Shown here: positions 8,454 through 19,176 of the stretch, one piece after another | Layout: every line of letters starts with the position of its first letter | How positions within the stretch are numbered: position 1 is the stretch's first letter | Source of the DNA: CAMLHP01 sp035759745 | GTDB taxonomy: Bacteria > Gemmatimonadota > Gemmatimonadetes > Gemmatimonadales > GWC2-71-9 | NCBI GenBank assembly: GCA_035759745.1 | Contig: DASTUF010000033.1 | Location: 31,783-95,782 of the forward strand | Direction of reading: 5' to 3' | Length of the DNA: 64,000 nucleotides | Made by a program: the position numbers and the translations under genes | The notes under the pieces: generated by a model | The model's input: only the letters and a program-made list of their open reading frames with translations | The model's database searches: none | What the model was told of the DNA's origin: nothing

Positions 8454-9824
8454 CTAGGCCTCGAGGATTTCTACCTTGATGTGCGGCTCCACGGCGCGGC
8501 GGTCGATGAGTGCCGGCCAATAGGCCACGATCTCCTCCACCTGGGGCCGGCCACCGGCGAACCCGGTCACGCTGGGCGGGCCGGTGAGCACCAGCGGAGC
8601 AATTTCGCGGGTGAACCGCTCCACCGGTGCCTTCTCCCGGGCACGGACGCCCACCCGCAGCTGGACCTCCGGCAGGTCCGGTGACGCTTCCCCCGCCAGC
8701 GGACCGTGGGTCGCGTTGACGCCCACGTACTCGGTGAGCACCTGCTCGAACTCGAGCCCCAGATCCTTGAGCCGCTGCCGCAGGATGCGGTCGGCCGCCT
8801 GGGCCTTCTCCAGCGCGTCCGGCCAGGAATACACCAACGTCCCCACCGCCTTGTAGCCGTAGAACCAGGCGATCGACACCTTGAGCATCGGCGTCCGCGG
8901 GCCACCGGTAATGCCGGAGACTGCAACCTGGTTCCTGCCCCGCTGCGCCAGGCGGATGCTGGTGAAGTCGGCCACGCCGTCGGGGGTGATGTAATTCGTC
9001 GGGTCCCCCATCTCGTACACCAGCTGCTCGGTCACCGACGGCACGTTGACGATGCCACCGGTGCCCGCATGCTTGGTGATGACGAAGCTGCCGTCGTCGG
9101 ACACTTCCGCGATCGGGAAACCCGGATCGGCGAGGCCCCGCACCTTGCGCCAGTCGCGCAGCAGGTTGCCGCCCGACGCCTGCGCACCGCACTCGATGAT
9201 GTGCCCCGCCACCGTTCCGGCGGCGATGCGGTCCCAGTCGTCGTGGTCCCACCCGAACTCGTGCACCAGCGGACCGAGCGTCAGCCCGGTGTCGGTCACC
9301 CGTCCGGTGACGACGATCCGGGCACCGAGATCCAGCGCCTCCGCGATGGGCGCCATCCCGATGTAGGCGTTGGCCGAGAGCACCTTGTCGCGGATGTCGG
9401 CCAGGGGACGGCCGGTGTCCATGTCGCGCAGCTCGTGGCCCGCCGCGAGCAGTTCATCCAGCCGTGGCAGCAGGTCGTCGCCGCTCACCAGGCCCACCTT
9501 GACGCCCAGCCCCTTGCGCCGGGCCGCGGCCAGCACCGCTTCGGCGCAGCCGCGCGGGTTGACGCCGCCGGCGTTGGAGGTGACCCGAATGTCCTTCGCG
9601 ACCAGGGTCGGCAGGATCCGCTCGATCACCTGGGGGAAGTCGCGTGCAAATCCCGCCTCCGGGTTGCGCGACTTCTGCTTCTGCATGATGGACATCGTCA
9701 CTTCGGCGAGGTAGTCCATCATCAGGTAGTCGATGGGCCCGCCCTCGACCTGTCGTACCGGGGCCTCGAGCCAGTCGCCCCAGAATCCCTGCCCCGCTGC
9801 GACACGCACGGTGCGCCTGCTCAT
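8454..9824 (-). CDS. AtuA-like protein (DUF1446), N-terminal domain gene
   Basis: 456-residue protein of the acyclic terpene utilisation AtuA family. Typical conserved stretches are GQGFWGDW near the start, DYLAEVTMSIM, SNAGGVNPRGCAEA, VVTGRVTDTGLTLGPLVHEFGW, IIECGAQASGGN and GDPTNYITPDGVADF. The start at 9824 overlaps the carboxyltransferase stop (ATGA) and is preferred over an upstream codon that would add 15 residues overlapping that gene. AtuA has no proven reaction; its gene usually sits beside geranyl- or methylcrotonyl-CoA carboxylase genes, as here. It is separated from its usual C-terminal domain, which is the next gene. Confidence 0.85.
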   Translation of the reverse strand: MSRRTVRVAAGQGFWGDWLEAPVRQVEGGPIDYLMMDYLAEVTMSIMQKQKSRNPEAGFARDFPQVIERILPTLVAKDIRVTSNAGGVNPRGCAEAVLAAARRKGLGVKVGLVSGDDLLPRLDELLAAGHELRDMDTGRPLADIRDKVLSANAYIGMAPIAEALDLGARIVVTGRVTDTGLTLGPLVHEFGWDHDDWDRIAAGTVAGHIIECGAQASGGNLLRDWRKVRGLADPGFPIAEVSDDGSFVITKHAGTGGIVNVPSVTEQLVYEMGDPTNYITPDGVADFTSIRLAQRGRNQVAVSGITGGPRTPMLKVSIAWFYGYKAVGTLVYSWPDALEKAQAADRILRQRLKDLGLEFEQVLTEYVGVNATHGPLAGEASPDLPEVQLRVGVRAREKAPVERFTREIAPLVLTGPPSVTGFAGGRPQVEEIVAYWPALIDRRAVEPHIKVEILEA

Positions 9825-11434
9825 GACCTGCCCGGTAGAACGTAGGGGCCGAGATGGGAACCGTCCCACTCGGCCGTGACCGAAAGCAGGAACGCCAGTG
9901 TCCCGCGGGTCTCCTCCGGCGTCACGATGGCATCCACGTAGCCGCGGGCGGCGGCGTAGCGGGCATCGAGCTGGTGCTCGTAATCCTCGCGCATCGATTC
10001 CACCGCGCGGGTCACGTCCGCGGAAGGTTCGCTTTCCTGGCTGCGAGCCTTGTCGAGCGCAGGGCCGTGCACCGCCATGACCGCCGATTCACCCTCCATC
10101 ACCGCCATGCGGCCCGTGGGCCAGCTCACGATGAAGTCGGGATCGAAGCCCTGCCCCGCCATCGCGTAGTACCCTGCGCCCGATGCATGGTTGACGGTCA
10201 GCACAATCCGCGGCACCTGCGCCGTGGCCATTGCTTCGACCCAGCGGGCGCCGGCGCGGATGATGCCTGAGTGTTCCGCTTCAGGGCCGACCATGAAGCC
10301 GCTCACGTCCTGGACGAAGAGAATCGGCAGCCCTTGGCGGTCCGCGGTCTCGATGAAGTACGCCACCTTTTCGGCGCTGCCGGTGTAGATGATCCCGCCG
10401 AAGCGGGGCCGCTCGCCGGCGCGACCCTTGATGAGCCCCCGCTGGTTGGCGATCACCGCCACGCGATGCCCTTCGATGGCGGCGTGACCGCAGAGCATTT
10501 CCCCGGCGATGTCGGGCTGGAATTCGTCGAACTCGCCGCCGTCGAGCAGGCAGGCGAGCACGTCGCGCATGTCGTAGGAAAGCCGGTGATCGTGCGGGAG
10601 GATGCCATAGAGATCGTCGGCTGGACGGCTCGGCGGCTTGGCGGCGGCATTTGTACCGGTGGCTGCCCGGCGTGGCAGGCGGGCCACGTACTCACGGATC
10701 CGGTCCAGGCAGTCACCATCGTTGGCGGCGCGGTAATGGGCGACCGCGCTGACGCTGGTGTGGGCGCTGGCGCCGCCCAGGGTTTCGGCGTCCACCACCT
10801 GGCCGGTGGCACCCTTCACCAGGTTGGGACCGCCCAGTCCCATGAAGCTGGTGCCCTCCACCATGAAGATCACGTCCGAAAGCGCCGGCAGGTACGCGCC
10901 GCCGGCGACGCAGCTCCCCATCACGGCTGCGATCTGGGGCACCCGCAGGTAGCGCCGCATCAGCGAGTTGTAATAGAAGATCCGCGCGGCCCCGTACTGG
11001 CCGGGGAACACGCCGCCCTGGTAGGGGAGGTTCACTCCGGCGCTGTCCACCAGGTAGATGATCGGGATGCGCTCGCGCATCGCGACTTCCTGGGCCCGCA
11101 GCATCTTGCGGATGGTCTCGGGCCACCATGAGCCCGCCTTGACGGTGGCATCATTGGCCACCACGACGCAGGGGCGGCCCGCCACCACGCCCACGCCGGT
11201 GATCACGCCGGCGGCGGGTGCCTGGCCATCGTACTGGTCGTGCGCCACCAGGAGCCCCAGCTCGAACCAGGGAGTGCCGTCGTCGAGCAGCGCGCGTACC
11301 CGTTCCCTCGGCGCGAGCTGCCCGCGATCGTGCATGCGCTTGACTCGCGACGCGCCGCCGCCCTCTTCCAGGCGAGCGGCGAGCACGGTGAACTCCCGGG
11401 TGAGTTCCCGCAGGCGATTGTGCGGCAAGACCAC
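9821..11434 (-). CDS. Acyl-CoA carboxylase, carboxyltransferase (beta) subunit
   Basis: 537 residues with two crotonase-like carboxyltransferase halves. It transfers CO2 from carboxybiotin to an acyl-CoA. The pattern (GSWWPETIRKMLRAQEVA, FPGQYGAARIFYYNSLM, MGSCVAGGAYLPALSD, GPNLVKGATGQVVDAE, LGGASAHTSVSAVAHYRA) is closer to methylcrotonyl- and geranyl-CoA carboxylase beta subunits than to propionyl-CoA carboxylase. No biotin carboxylase/BCCP subunit lies in the operon or elsewhere in the window, so the partner must be encoded elsewhere. The start is a GTG four bases after the mutase small-subunit gene. The neighbouring AtuA supports an Atu/Liu-like carboxylation step. Confidence 0.9.
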   Translation of the reverse strand: MVLPHNRLRELTREFTVLAARLEEGGGASRVKRMHDRGQLAPRERVRALLDDGTPWFELGLLVAHDQYDGQAPAAGVITGVGVVAGRPCVVVANDATVKAGSWWPETIRKMLRAQEVAMRERIPIIYLVDSAGVNLPYQGGVFPGQYGAARIFYYNSLMRRYLRVPQIAAVMGSCVAGGAYLPALSDVIFMVEGTSFMGLGGPNLVKGATGQVVDAETLGGASAHTSVSAVAHYRAANDGDCLDRIREYVARLPRRAATGTNAAAKPPSRPADDLYGILPHDHRLSYDMRDVLACLLDGGEFDEFQPDIAGEMLCGHAAIEGHRVAVIANQRGLIKGRAGERPRFGGIIYTGSAEKVAYFIETADRQGLPILFVQDVSGFMVGPEAEHSGIIRAGARWVEAMATAQVPRIVLTVNHASGAGYYAMAGQGFDPDFIVSWPTGRMAVMEGESAVMAVHGPALDKARSQESEPSADVTRAVESMREDYEHQLDARYAAARGYVDAIVTPEETRGTLAFLLSVTAEWDGSHLGPYVLPGRS

Positions 11435-11438
11435 GCGG

Positions 11439-11879
11439 TCAGTCGGTGAGATGTTCGGCCGCCCACGACTCGATGTAGTCGATCAGCGCCGAGGTGGGCG
11501 TCCCGGGTCCGAAGAGCTGGCCTACGCCCCGGGCGTGGAGCGCCGCCATGTCATCTTCCGGAATGATGCCGCCACCGGTGAGCAGCATGTCGGGGCGGCC
11601 GGCCTCGTTGAGCAGGTCGCGCACCTTGGGGAACAGCGTCATGTGGGCTCCCGAAAGTATCGAGAGCCCCACGACATCCACGTCTTCCTGCACCGCCGCA
11701 CGGGCGATCATCTCCGGCGTCTGGTGCAGTCCGGTGTAGACCACTTCCATGCCCGCATCGCGCAGTGCTGCCGCGACCACCTTGGCTCCCCGGTCATGGC
11801 CGTCCAGCCCGGGCTTGGCCACCAGCACCCGGACCGGGCGCGGGAGGTGGCGGGGCTGGGTGCGGGATTCGAGCGTCAT
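11439..11879 (-). CDS. icmB: B12-binding small subunit of acyl-CoA mutase
   Basis: 146-residue cobalamin-binding Rossmann domain that pairs with the large subunit encoded upstream. The base-off/His-on motif DxHxxG is present (Asp26, His28, Gly31 in GLDGHDRGAK), followed by VDVVGLSILSGAH and the LLTGGGIIPEDD loop that cradles the nucleotide tail. Separate large (~560 aa) and small (~140 aa) chains are the layout of isobutyryl-CoA and 2-hydroxyisobutyryl-CoA mutases, whereas most methylmalonyl-CoA mutases have the domain fused. The release-factor-like gene lies between the two subunit genes. Confidence 0.88.
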   Translation of the reverse strand: MTLESRTQPRHLPRPVRVLVAKPGLDGHDRGAKVVAAALRDAGMEVVYTGLHQTPEMIARAAVQEDVDVVGLSILSGAHMTLFPKVRDLLNEAGRPDMLLTGGGIIPEDDMAALHARGVGQLFGPGTPTSALIDYIESWAAEHLTD

Positions 11880-13104
11880 AATTCCGTCGGTCCTTGGCTA
11901 GCGGAAGCGGAGCAGCGCAGCCAGGCCATCCACCCGGCCGGCGGCCTCGGGGTCGTACACCACGTTCACGTCCACATGCTGGCGCAGCCCGTCCTCGATC
12001 GCTTCATCGACCACGTCGATCACGGGCAGCGCTTCGCCCTCGCCGTCGAGGTCCTTTGCCGCGAGCGCAAGTCGGCCGGTCTCGGCGGCCCGAACTCCCG
12101 GCAGCGCAATATCGGCGCTCACCAGCAGCGAGCGCACCTGGCCCCGGCCGAGCGCGGCGAGTGTCTCGGCGACGCCATTCACCGACCAGCCGGCACCGAG
12201 GCCATCGGCGGCCTCCTGCACCAGCTGGCGCTCGCTGGCCCGCTCCCACGCCTCACGCACCGTGAGTGTGGCGGCGTGCACTTCGGCGGCGGTGGCCGTG
12301 CGAGGCGCCAGCTTGGTGGTCCCCAGCACCCGCTCCACCACATAGCTGTGAAGGAACGGCTCGATGGCGGCGGACTCGGTGCCGACGGCGCCGATCACGA
12401 TGCCGTGGGCCGATGTGCGGCGTTCGAGTTCGAAGAGGCGTCGCGCCACCGCTTCCCAGTGCCGCTGCTTCTCGACCCGGATGCGGTTGTGAAAGGTGTG
12501 CTCACCCCACGTCTGGCTCTTGCCCTGGCCCCGGAAGCGGCCCCGCGACGACTGGGGCGAGGTGAGGCCGGGGAGCTCGCGCGCCTCGAACGCCGTCACT
12601 TCGAAAAACCGGGCGCTGGATCGATCGAGCAGCACAGTGAGGAGCCGGCCGATCTCGTCCTCCACGGCGGCCAGCTCCCGCACCAGCGGCGAGCGGTCCA
12701 CCGCGAGGCGCGAACGATGCACCTGCGGCAGCGGGACCACTTCGAACAGGTCGATGCCCTCGGCTGCGAAGATCGCCACGCCGAGCGTGGCGGGCAGGTT
12801 GCCGGCCACCTTCAAGTACTCGAGAATGCGGGCGAGGTCCGCCTTGACCGCGCGCTCCTGCTCCTTGTCGAGGTCGAGGTGGGCCAGCCCCGCCTCGGTC
12901 TCCTTGATGCGGTTCTTGAGCTTGATGAGGTACTTGCCCCGCGCGCGATCGCGCGGCTCCAGCTTCAGGTAGCAGGTGACCACCCGGTGGGTGCCGGGCG
13001 TGACGTTCGAGAGGCGTTCCAGCGCCGAGGCAAACGGCGTGTCCGGCGCGCGCGACGCCGACTTGCGCCGCGGGGTGGCGACGGCGGTGCCGACGCCCAG
13101 TCCA

Positions 13105-14780
<1,676 letters not shown>

Positions 14781-14784
<4 letters not shown>

Positions 14785-15833
14785 GGAGAGCTCCCCTCCC
14801 GAAGCCCGTCCAGCACCTCGGTGGCTACCTCATATGGATTGGTGCGCCCGGCCATTACGTCGTCCAGGCGGGCATCGATCAGCTGCTGAGTCTCGGTGTC
14901 ATCCCAGATCCAGCGGCGCGCGGCGCGTTCGACCACTTCACGGGTGCGATCACGAGTGCGGCGCCGACGGCGCTGCTCGAGTTCGCCGGACGACACCAGC
15001 CAGGCGAAGTGCCGGTCGAGCGCCTCGGCGAGCCCGGCGATGCCGTCCTCCTTCACTGCCACGGTCATCACGACCGGCGGCACCCACGCATCGCCATCGG
15101 ACGCCGCCGTCGCACCTCGCGCCGCCGCATCCCGTGCCGCGGCACGGGCGCGGAATCCATGGTGCGCCGGCACATGGCGAAAGGCGTTGCCACGGCGAAT
15201 GCCGAGGGTGATCTCGATCTCGCGGGCCAGCTTGTCGGCACCGGGGCGGTCCGCCTTGTTCACCGCATACGCGTCCGCGATCTCCATGATGCCCGACTTG
15301 AGCGTCTGGATGCCGTCGCCCGATTCGGGCACCAGCACCAGCAAGGTGGAGTCGGCCAGCCGTGAGACGTCCAGCTCCGACTGCCCTACGCCCACCGTCT
15401 CGACGATGATTCGCTCGAACCCGGCCGCATCCAGCACGTCGGCCACTTCCCTGGTACTGGTGGCGAGGCCGCCCAGCGATCCGCGTGTCGCCATCGAGCG
15501 AATGAAGACACCCTCGTCCAGGGCCACCGATTCCATGCGGATGCGGTCGCCCAGCAGCGCGCCCCCAGTGAAGGGACTGCTGGGGTCCACGGCGACCACC
15601 GCGACGGTACGACCTTCGGCGCGGTACTGCCGGACCAGGGACTGCGTGATGGTGGACTTGCCGGCACCCGGGGGGCCGGTGATGCCGATCCGGTGGGCCC
15701 GGCCGGTGGACGAGTGGATTGCGGCGAGCAGCTGTTCGAAGCCCGGGCGCTGGTTCTCGACCAGCGAAATGGCCCGGGCCAGCGAGGCACTCCGGCCCTC
15801 CGACAGATCCGCGACCAGCTGCTCGAGGTTCAT
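14781..15833 (-). CDS. meaB: MeaB-type G3E GTPase chaperone of the acyl-CoA mutase
   Basis: P-loop GTPase that gates cobalamin loading and protects its partner mutase from inactivation. 350 residues from the ATG at 15833; a GTG at 15854 would add seven. Walker A is GPPGAGKS (53-60); AVDPSSPFTGGALLGDRIRM is the family switch segment; ETVGVGQSE and NKADRPGADK are the remaining nucleotide motifs. The C-terminal dimerisation arm is present, with an Ala/Arg-rich insert (FRARAAARDAAARG). It is first in the operon and overlaps the mutase gene by 4 bp, the expected pairing. A promoter lies directly upstream and would give a leaderless mRNA. Confidence 0.92.
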
Positions 15834-15839
15834 GGGTGT

Positions 15840-15868
15840 AAACTGCCCTGTCACAACACGATAGGCAA
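15840..15868 (-). promoter_or_regulatory. Candidate promoter of the meaB-mutase operon
   Basis: On the minus strand TTGCCT (15863-15868), a 17-nt spacer, then CAGTTT (15840-15845), with six bases to the ATG at 15833. Transcription would start at or next to the start codon, giving a leaderless mRNA. No cobalamin riboswitch fits in the 41-bp gap. The -10 hexamer is weak. Confidence 0.4.
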
Positions 15869-15874
15869 GCTGAC

Positions 15875-17542
15875 TCAGCCCGCGTCCGGAACCACCCCGA
15901 GGGTGTCGCGAGCACGTTCCAGGGCCACGTCAATGTTCGGCAGGACGTTGGCTTCACCTATGTCATCCAGCAGGCCGGCTCGCCGCATCGCGTCGAGCGG
16001 TTGCCGCCTGGCCCCCACCACCAGGATCCGGGTCCCTTGCTGCTTCATCCGCCGGATGACGTGGCGCAACGCCTGGAGCGCGGTCGAGTCGATGGTCGGC
16101 ACCCGCCGCAGCACCAGGATCAGAACCTTGGGCGTCTCGGTGGTTTGCTCCAGCGCCTCACGGAATCGGTCGGCCGCACCAAAGAAGAATGGACCGTCCA
16201 CCGCGTAAACCTGAACCCCCTTGGGGATCCCGCCTTCGCGCTGCTGGAATAGCAGGCCGTCCGGTCCGTCGTCGCCCATGCCTTCGCGCACCGCCCGGAT
16301 GTCGGTGACTTCGGCCATGCGCCGCATGAACAGGAAGGCGGCCAGCACCATGCCCACCTGCACCGCCACGGTCAGGTCCGCGAGCACGGTGAGGAGAAAT
16401 GTCGCCAGCAACACCAGCACGTCGCTCCTCGGCCCCCGCAATTCGTTCCGGAAACCGCGCCATTCGCTCATGTGATACGCCACAACCACCAGGATGCCGG
16501 CCAGCGCAGGCATCGGGATGAGCGCGGCCCAGCGTCCCGCGACCAGCAGGATCACCATCAGCGTCAGCGCATGGATGATTCCCGCCACCGGCGTGCGGCC
16601 GCCGCTCCGGACGTTGGTGGCGGTGCGGGCGATGGCGCCGGTGGCGGGAATGCCACCGAAGATGGGCGAGGCGATGTTGGCCACCCCCTGCGCCACCAGC
16701 TCCATGTTGGAGCGGTGCCGGGAGCCGATCATGCCGTCGGCCACCACTGCCGACAGGAGTGACTCGATGGCCGCGAGCAGCGCGATGGTGAAAGCCGGCG
16801 CCACCAGCCCTGACCATTCAGCGAACGGGAGTGACGGGAGCACCGGTCTGGGCAAGGACGACGGCACCGCGCCGAACCGCTGGCCGATGGTTTCGACTGG
16901 CAAGTTGAACAGTTGCACGGCGGCAGTGACCAGCAGGAGTGCCACGAATGGCCCTGGAATGCGGCGACTCACGCGGGGCCACCACCCGATCATCGCCACA
17001 GTCACGACCGTGATCGCCACGCTGGGCCAGTGGATCTGGCTCACGCCTGCCACCAGCGCACCGATCTTGGGGACGAAGTCGGCCGGGAGGTCCGTGAGCC
17101 CCAGCCCGAGCGCGTCGCTGATCTGGCTCACCAGAATGATCAGAGCGATGCCGCTGGTGAACCCGGTGGTGACCGGATGGGGGATGTACTTGATGGCACC
17201 GCCCAGCCGCGCGAGGCCCAGGCCGATCAGCATCAGGCCCGCCATGATGGTGGCGACGGCGAGCCCCTCCACGCCATGCTGCTGCACGATGTCGTACACG
17301 ATCACCACGAACGCGCCGGTGGGCCCGCCAATCTGGACCCGCGAGCCACCGAGTGCGGAGATGATGAACCCCGCGACGATCGCGGTGAACAACCCGCGCT
17401 CGGGCGTCACCCCGCTGGCAATGCCGAACGCGATGGCCAGTGGGAGCGCCACGATGCCAACCACCACGCCGGCGCCGGCATCGGCCAGAAACTGCCCGCG
17501 GGTATACCCGCGCAAGGTGGTGACGAGCTTGGGAACGAGCAT
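15875..17542 (-). CDS. SulP/SLC26 family anion permease with STAS domain
   Basis: Inner-membrane transporter of 555 residues for sulfate, bicarbonate or a related anion. A UraA-type 14-helix core spans about residues 20-420, with the SulP marks ALPLAIAFGIASG, GGPTGAF and the GGIPATGAIARTATN re-entrant segment. A cytoplasmic STAS domain (about 450-550) holds VYAVDGPFFFGAADRF and the loop PTIDSTALQAL. The ATG at 17542 is chosen two bases after the preceding stop codon; longer forms would begin inside the kinase gene. The substrate cannot be told from sequence. It ends the long aspS-mgtE run. Confidence 0.88.
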   Translation of the reverse strand: MLVPKLVTTLRGYTRGQFLADAGAGVVVGIVALPLAIAFGIASGVTPERGLFTAIVAGFIISALGGSRVQIGGPTGAFVVIVYDIVQQHGVEGLAVATIMAGLMLIGLGLARLGGAIKYIPHPVTTGFTSGIALIILVSQISDALGLGLTDLPADFVPKIGALVAGVSQIHWPSVAITVVTVAMIGWWPRVSRRIPGPFVALLLVTAAVQLFNLPVETIGQRFGAVPSSLPRPVLPSLPFAEWSGLVAPAFTIALLAAIESLLSAVVADGMIGSRHRSNMELVAQGVANIASPIFGGIPATGAIARTATNVRSGGRTPVAGIIHALTLMVILLVAGRWAALIPMPALAGILVVVAYHMSEWRGFRNELRGPRSDVLVLLATFLLTVLADLTVAVQVGMVLAAFLFMRRMAEVTDIRAVREGMGDDGPDGLLFQQREGGIPKGVQVYAVDGPFFFGAADRFREALEQTTETPKVLILVLRRVPTIDSTALQALRHVIRRMKQQGTRILVVGARRQPLDAMRRAGLLDDIGEANVLPNIDVALERARDTLGVVPDAG

Positions 17543-17544
17543 GA

Positions 17545-19176
17545 TCAGCGCCGGCGGCGGCGGATTCGAAGCGGATTCTGGAACAGGTGCGAGGGGAGCA
17601 CGAACACCAGGGAGAAGAGGCCGCATGCCGCGAGGAGGCCGAGCACCAGGATCTCCAGCCGCCGGGTGGCGAGGTAGACGATGGCAGTGACGATGCCCAG
17701 GGTGAGGGCGCCGGCGGCGAGAATCAGGCGGCGCACCTGCTGCGCAATCTGACGCTGAAGTTCGGCGGTGTCGCGCGGATGCCAGCGCACCCGGAACTCC
17801 TCGCGTTCGACCCGGTGCAGCAGGTCGCGGAGGGTGCGAACCAGCTGCGACGCCTCGAGCCCCCAGTCGGCCAGCCGCGCGCGGGGATCCTTCTCGGACT
17901 GGCCCCGCAGCAGCCGCCCTGTCGCACGCGCGACCACCGGCCGCGCAACCACCATGGTGTTGAACTCGGGGTCATAGCGCAGCCCGATGCCTTCCACCAG
18001 GGCCGCGGCCCGGCCGAAATAGACCAGCTCGGCCGGCAGCATCAGCGGCCAGTCGTAGAACGTGAGCAGCACGTCCTCGACCACCTGCTGGATCTGGCGG
18101 TGCGAGCTTCCCTCGCGCAGCGATACCGCCAGCACCTGGCGGGCCGCGTCCTGCACCGTACCGCGGTCGATGTCGGGATCGAGAATGCCGAGGGCGTAGA
18201 ACCCGTTGATGATGCCGTCGACGTCCTGGCGCGCAGCTGCGAGGACGGTGTTGACCAGCCGGCTCTGGGTAGCGCGGTCCACCCGCAGGACCATCCCGAA
18301 GTCGAGCAGCACCAGGCGGCCCTCGGGATCCACCAGGAGGTTGCCGAAGTGGGGGTCGGCATGAAAGAAGCCGTCTTCCAGCATCATCTTGATGTAGGCG
18401 TCGATCAGGGTCTCGATCACCATCGACAGCTGGAGCTCGCCCCGGTCCAGCCTGCCCTGCAACCGGTCGATTCGGGTGCCCTCGAGGTACTCCAGCACCA
18501 GCACCCGTGGCCGCACCAGCTCCATGATGACGTCGGGAATGACGACGCGTGCGTCCTCCGCGAAGTTCCGCCGGAGCGTCAGCGCGTTCTGCGCTTCTTC
18601 CCGGAAATCGAGTTCGCTGCCCACGTGCTTGGCGAACTCGCCCACGATGGCGCTCAGCGCGCGCACGTGGTGGTTGCGGAAGAGCACGTTGAGCACGAAG
18701 AGGATCCGGAACGACGCCTCCAGGTCGCGGCGCACCATCTCCTCGACACCCGGCCGCAGCACCTTCACCACCACGTCGCGTCCCTCGTGGCGCGCGCGAT
18801 GCACCTGGCCCAGCGAGGCGGCCGCCAGCGGCTCAGGCGTCCACTGCTCGAACAGGCTGGCCGGAGGCTGGCCCAGCTCCTCCTCGATAACCTGCTCGGC
18901 GGTGCCAGGTGGCATGGGCGGCACCGAATCGGTGAGGGTGCCGACGGCGCTGAGGTAGGGCTCCGGCAGGATGTCGGCGCGGGCGCTGAAGACCTGCGCC
19001 AGCTTGATGAACGTGGGGCCGAGCCCGGCAAGGGTACTAACCAGCCGCTGGGCACGGCGCTCGTGGTCCGCCGGCGTCCGGCGCGCCGGGCCACCCGCCA
19101 CGATCCAGCGCCGCCGGTCCCGCCAGAAGGCCATCACGAACGGAAAGAGCGCCACGAACACCCGGAGGGCGCGCAT
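17545..19176 (-). CDS. ABC1/UbiB-family atypical protein kinase-like protein
   Basis: 543 residues of the AarF/ABC1/UbiB family, ATPases or kinases linked to quinone biosynthesis and membrane lipids. Family motifs: the N-terminal KxGQ region reads KLAQ (Gly to Ala) in FIKLAQVFSARADILP; the Ala-rich loop PLAAASLGQVHRA replaces the usual P-loop; FHADPHFGN is the catalytic loop and LLDFGMV the metal-binding DFG. Two C-terminal hydrophobic segments (about 482-500 and 507-527) anchor it in the membrane, followed by a basic tail. Its ATG overlaps the mgtE stop by one base. The partner pathway is not evident nearby. Confidence 0.9.
   Translation of the reverse strand: MRALRVFVALFPFVMAFWRDRRRWIVAGGPARRTPADHERRAQRLVSTLAGLGPTFIKLAQVFSARADILPEPYLSAVGTLTDSVPPMPPGTAEQVIEEELGQPPASLFEQWTPEPLAAASLGQVHRARHEGRDVVVKVLRPGVEEMVRRDLEASFRILFVLNVLFRNHHVRALSAIVGEFAKHVGSELDFREEAQNALTLRRNFAEDARVVIPDVIMELVRPRVLVLEYLEGTRIDRLQGRLDRGELQLSMVIETLIDAYIKMMLEDGFFHADPHFGNLLVDPEGRLVLLDFGMVLRVDRATQSRLVNTVLAAARQDVDGIINGFYALGILDPDIDRGTVQDAARQVLAVSLREGSSHRQIQQVVEDVLLTFYDWPLMLPAELVYFGRAAALVEGIGLRYDPEFNTMVVARPVVARATGRLLRGQSEKDPRARLADWGLEASQLVRTLRDLLHRVEREEFRVRWHPRDTAELQRQIAQQVRRLILAAGALTLGIVTAIVYLATRRLEILVLGLLAACGLFSLVFVLPSHLFQNPLRIRRRRR

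Noticed and set aside
15834..15874. Cobalamin riboswitch upstream of the B12 mutase operon
   Set aside because: The gap is only 41 bp, is occupied by promoter-like elements, and contains no B12-box sequence.
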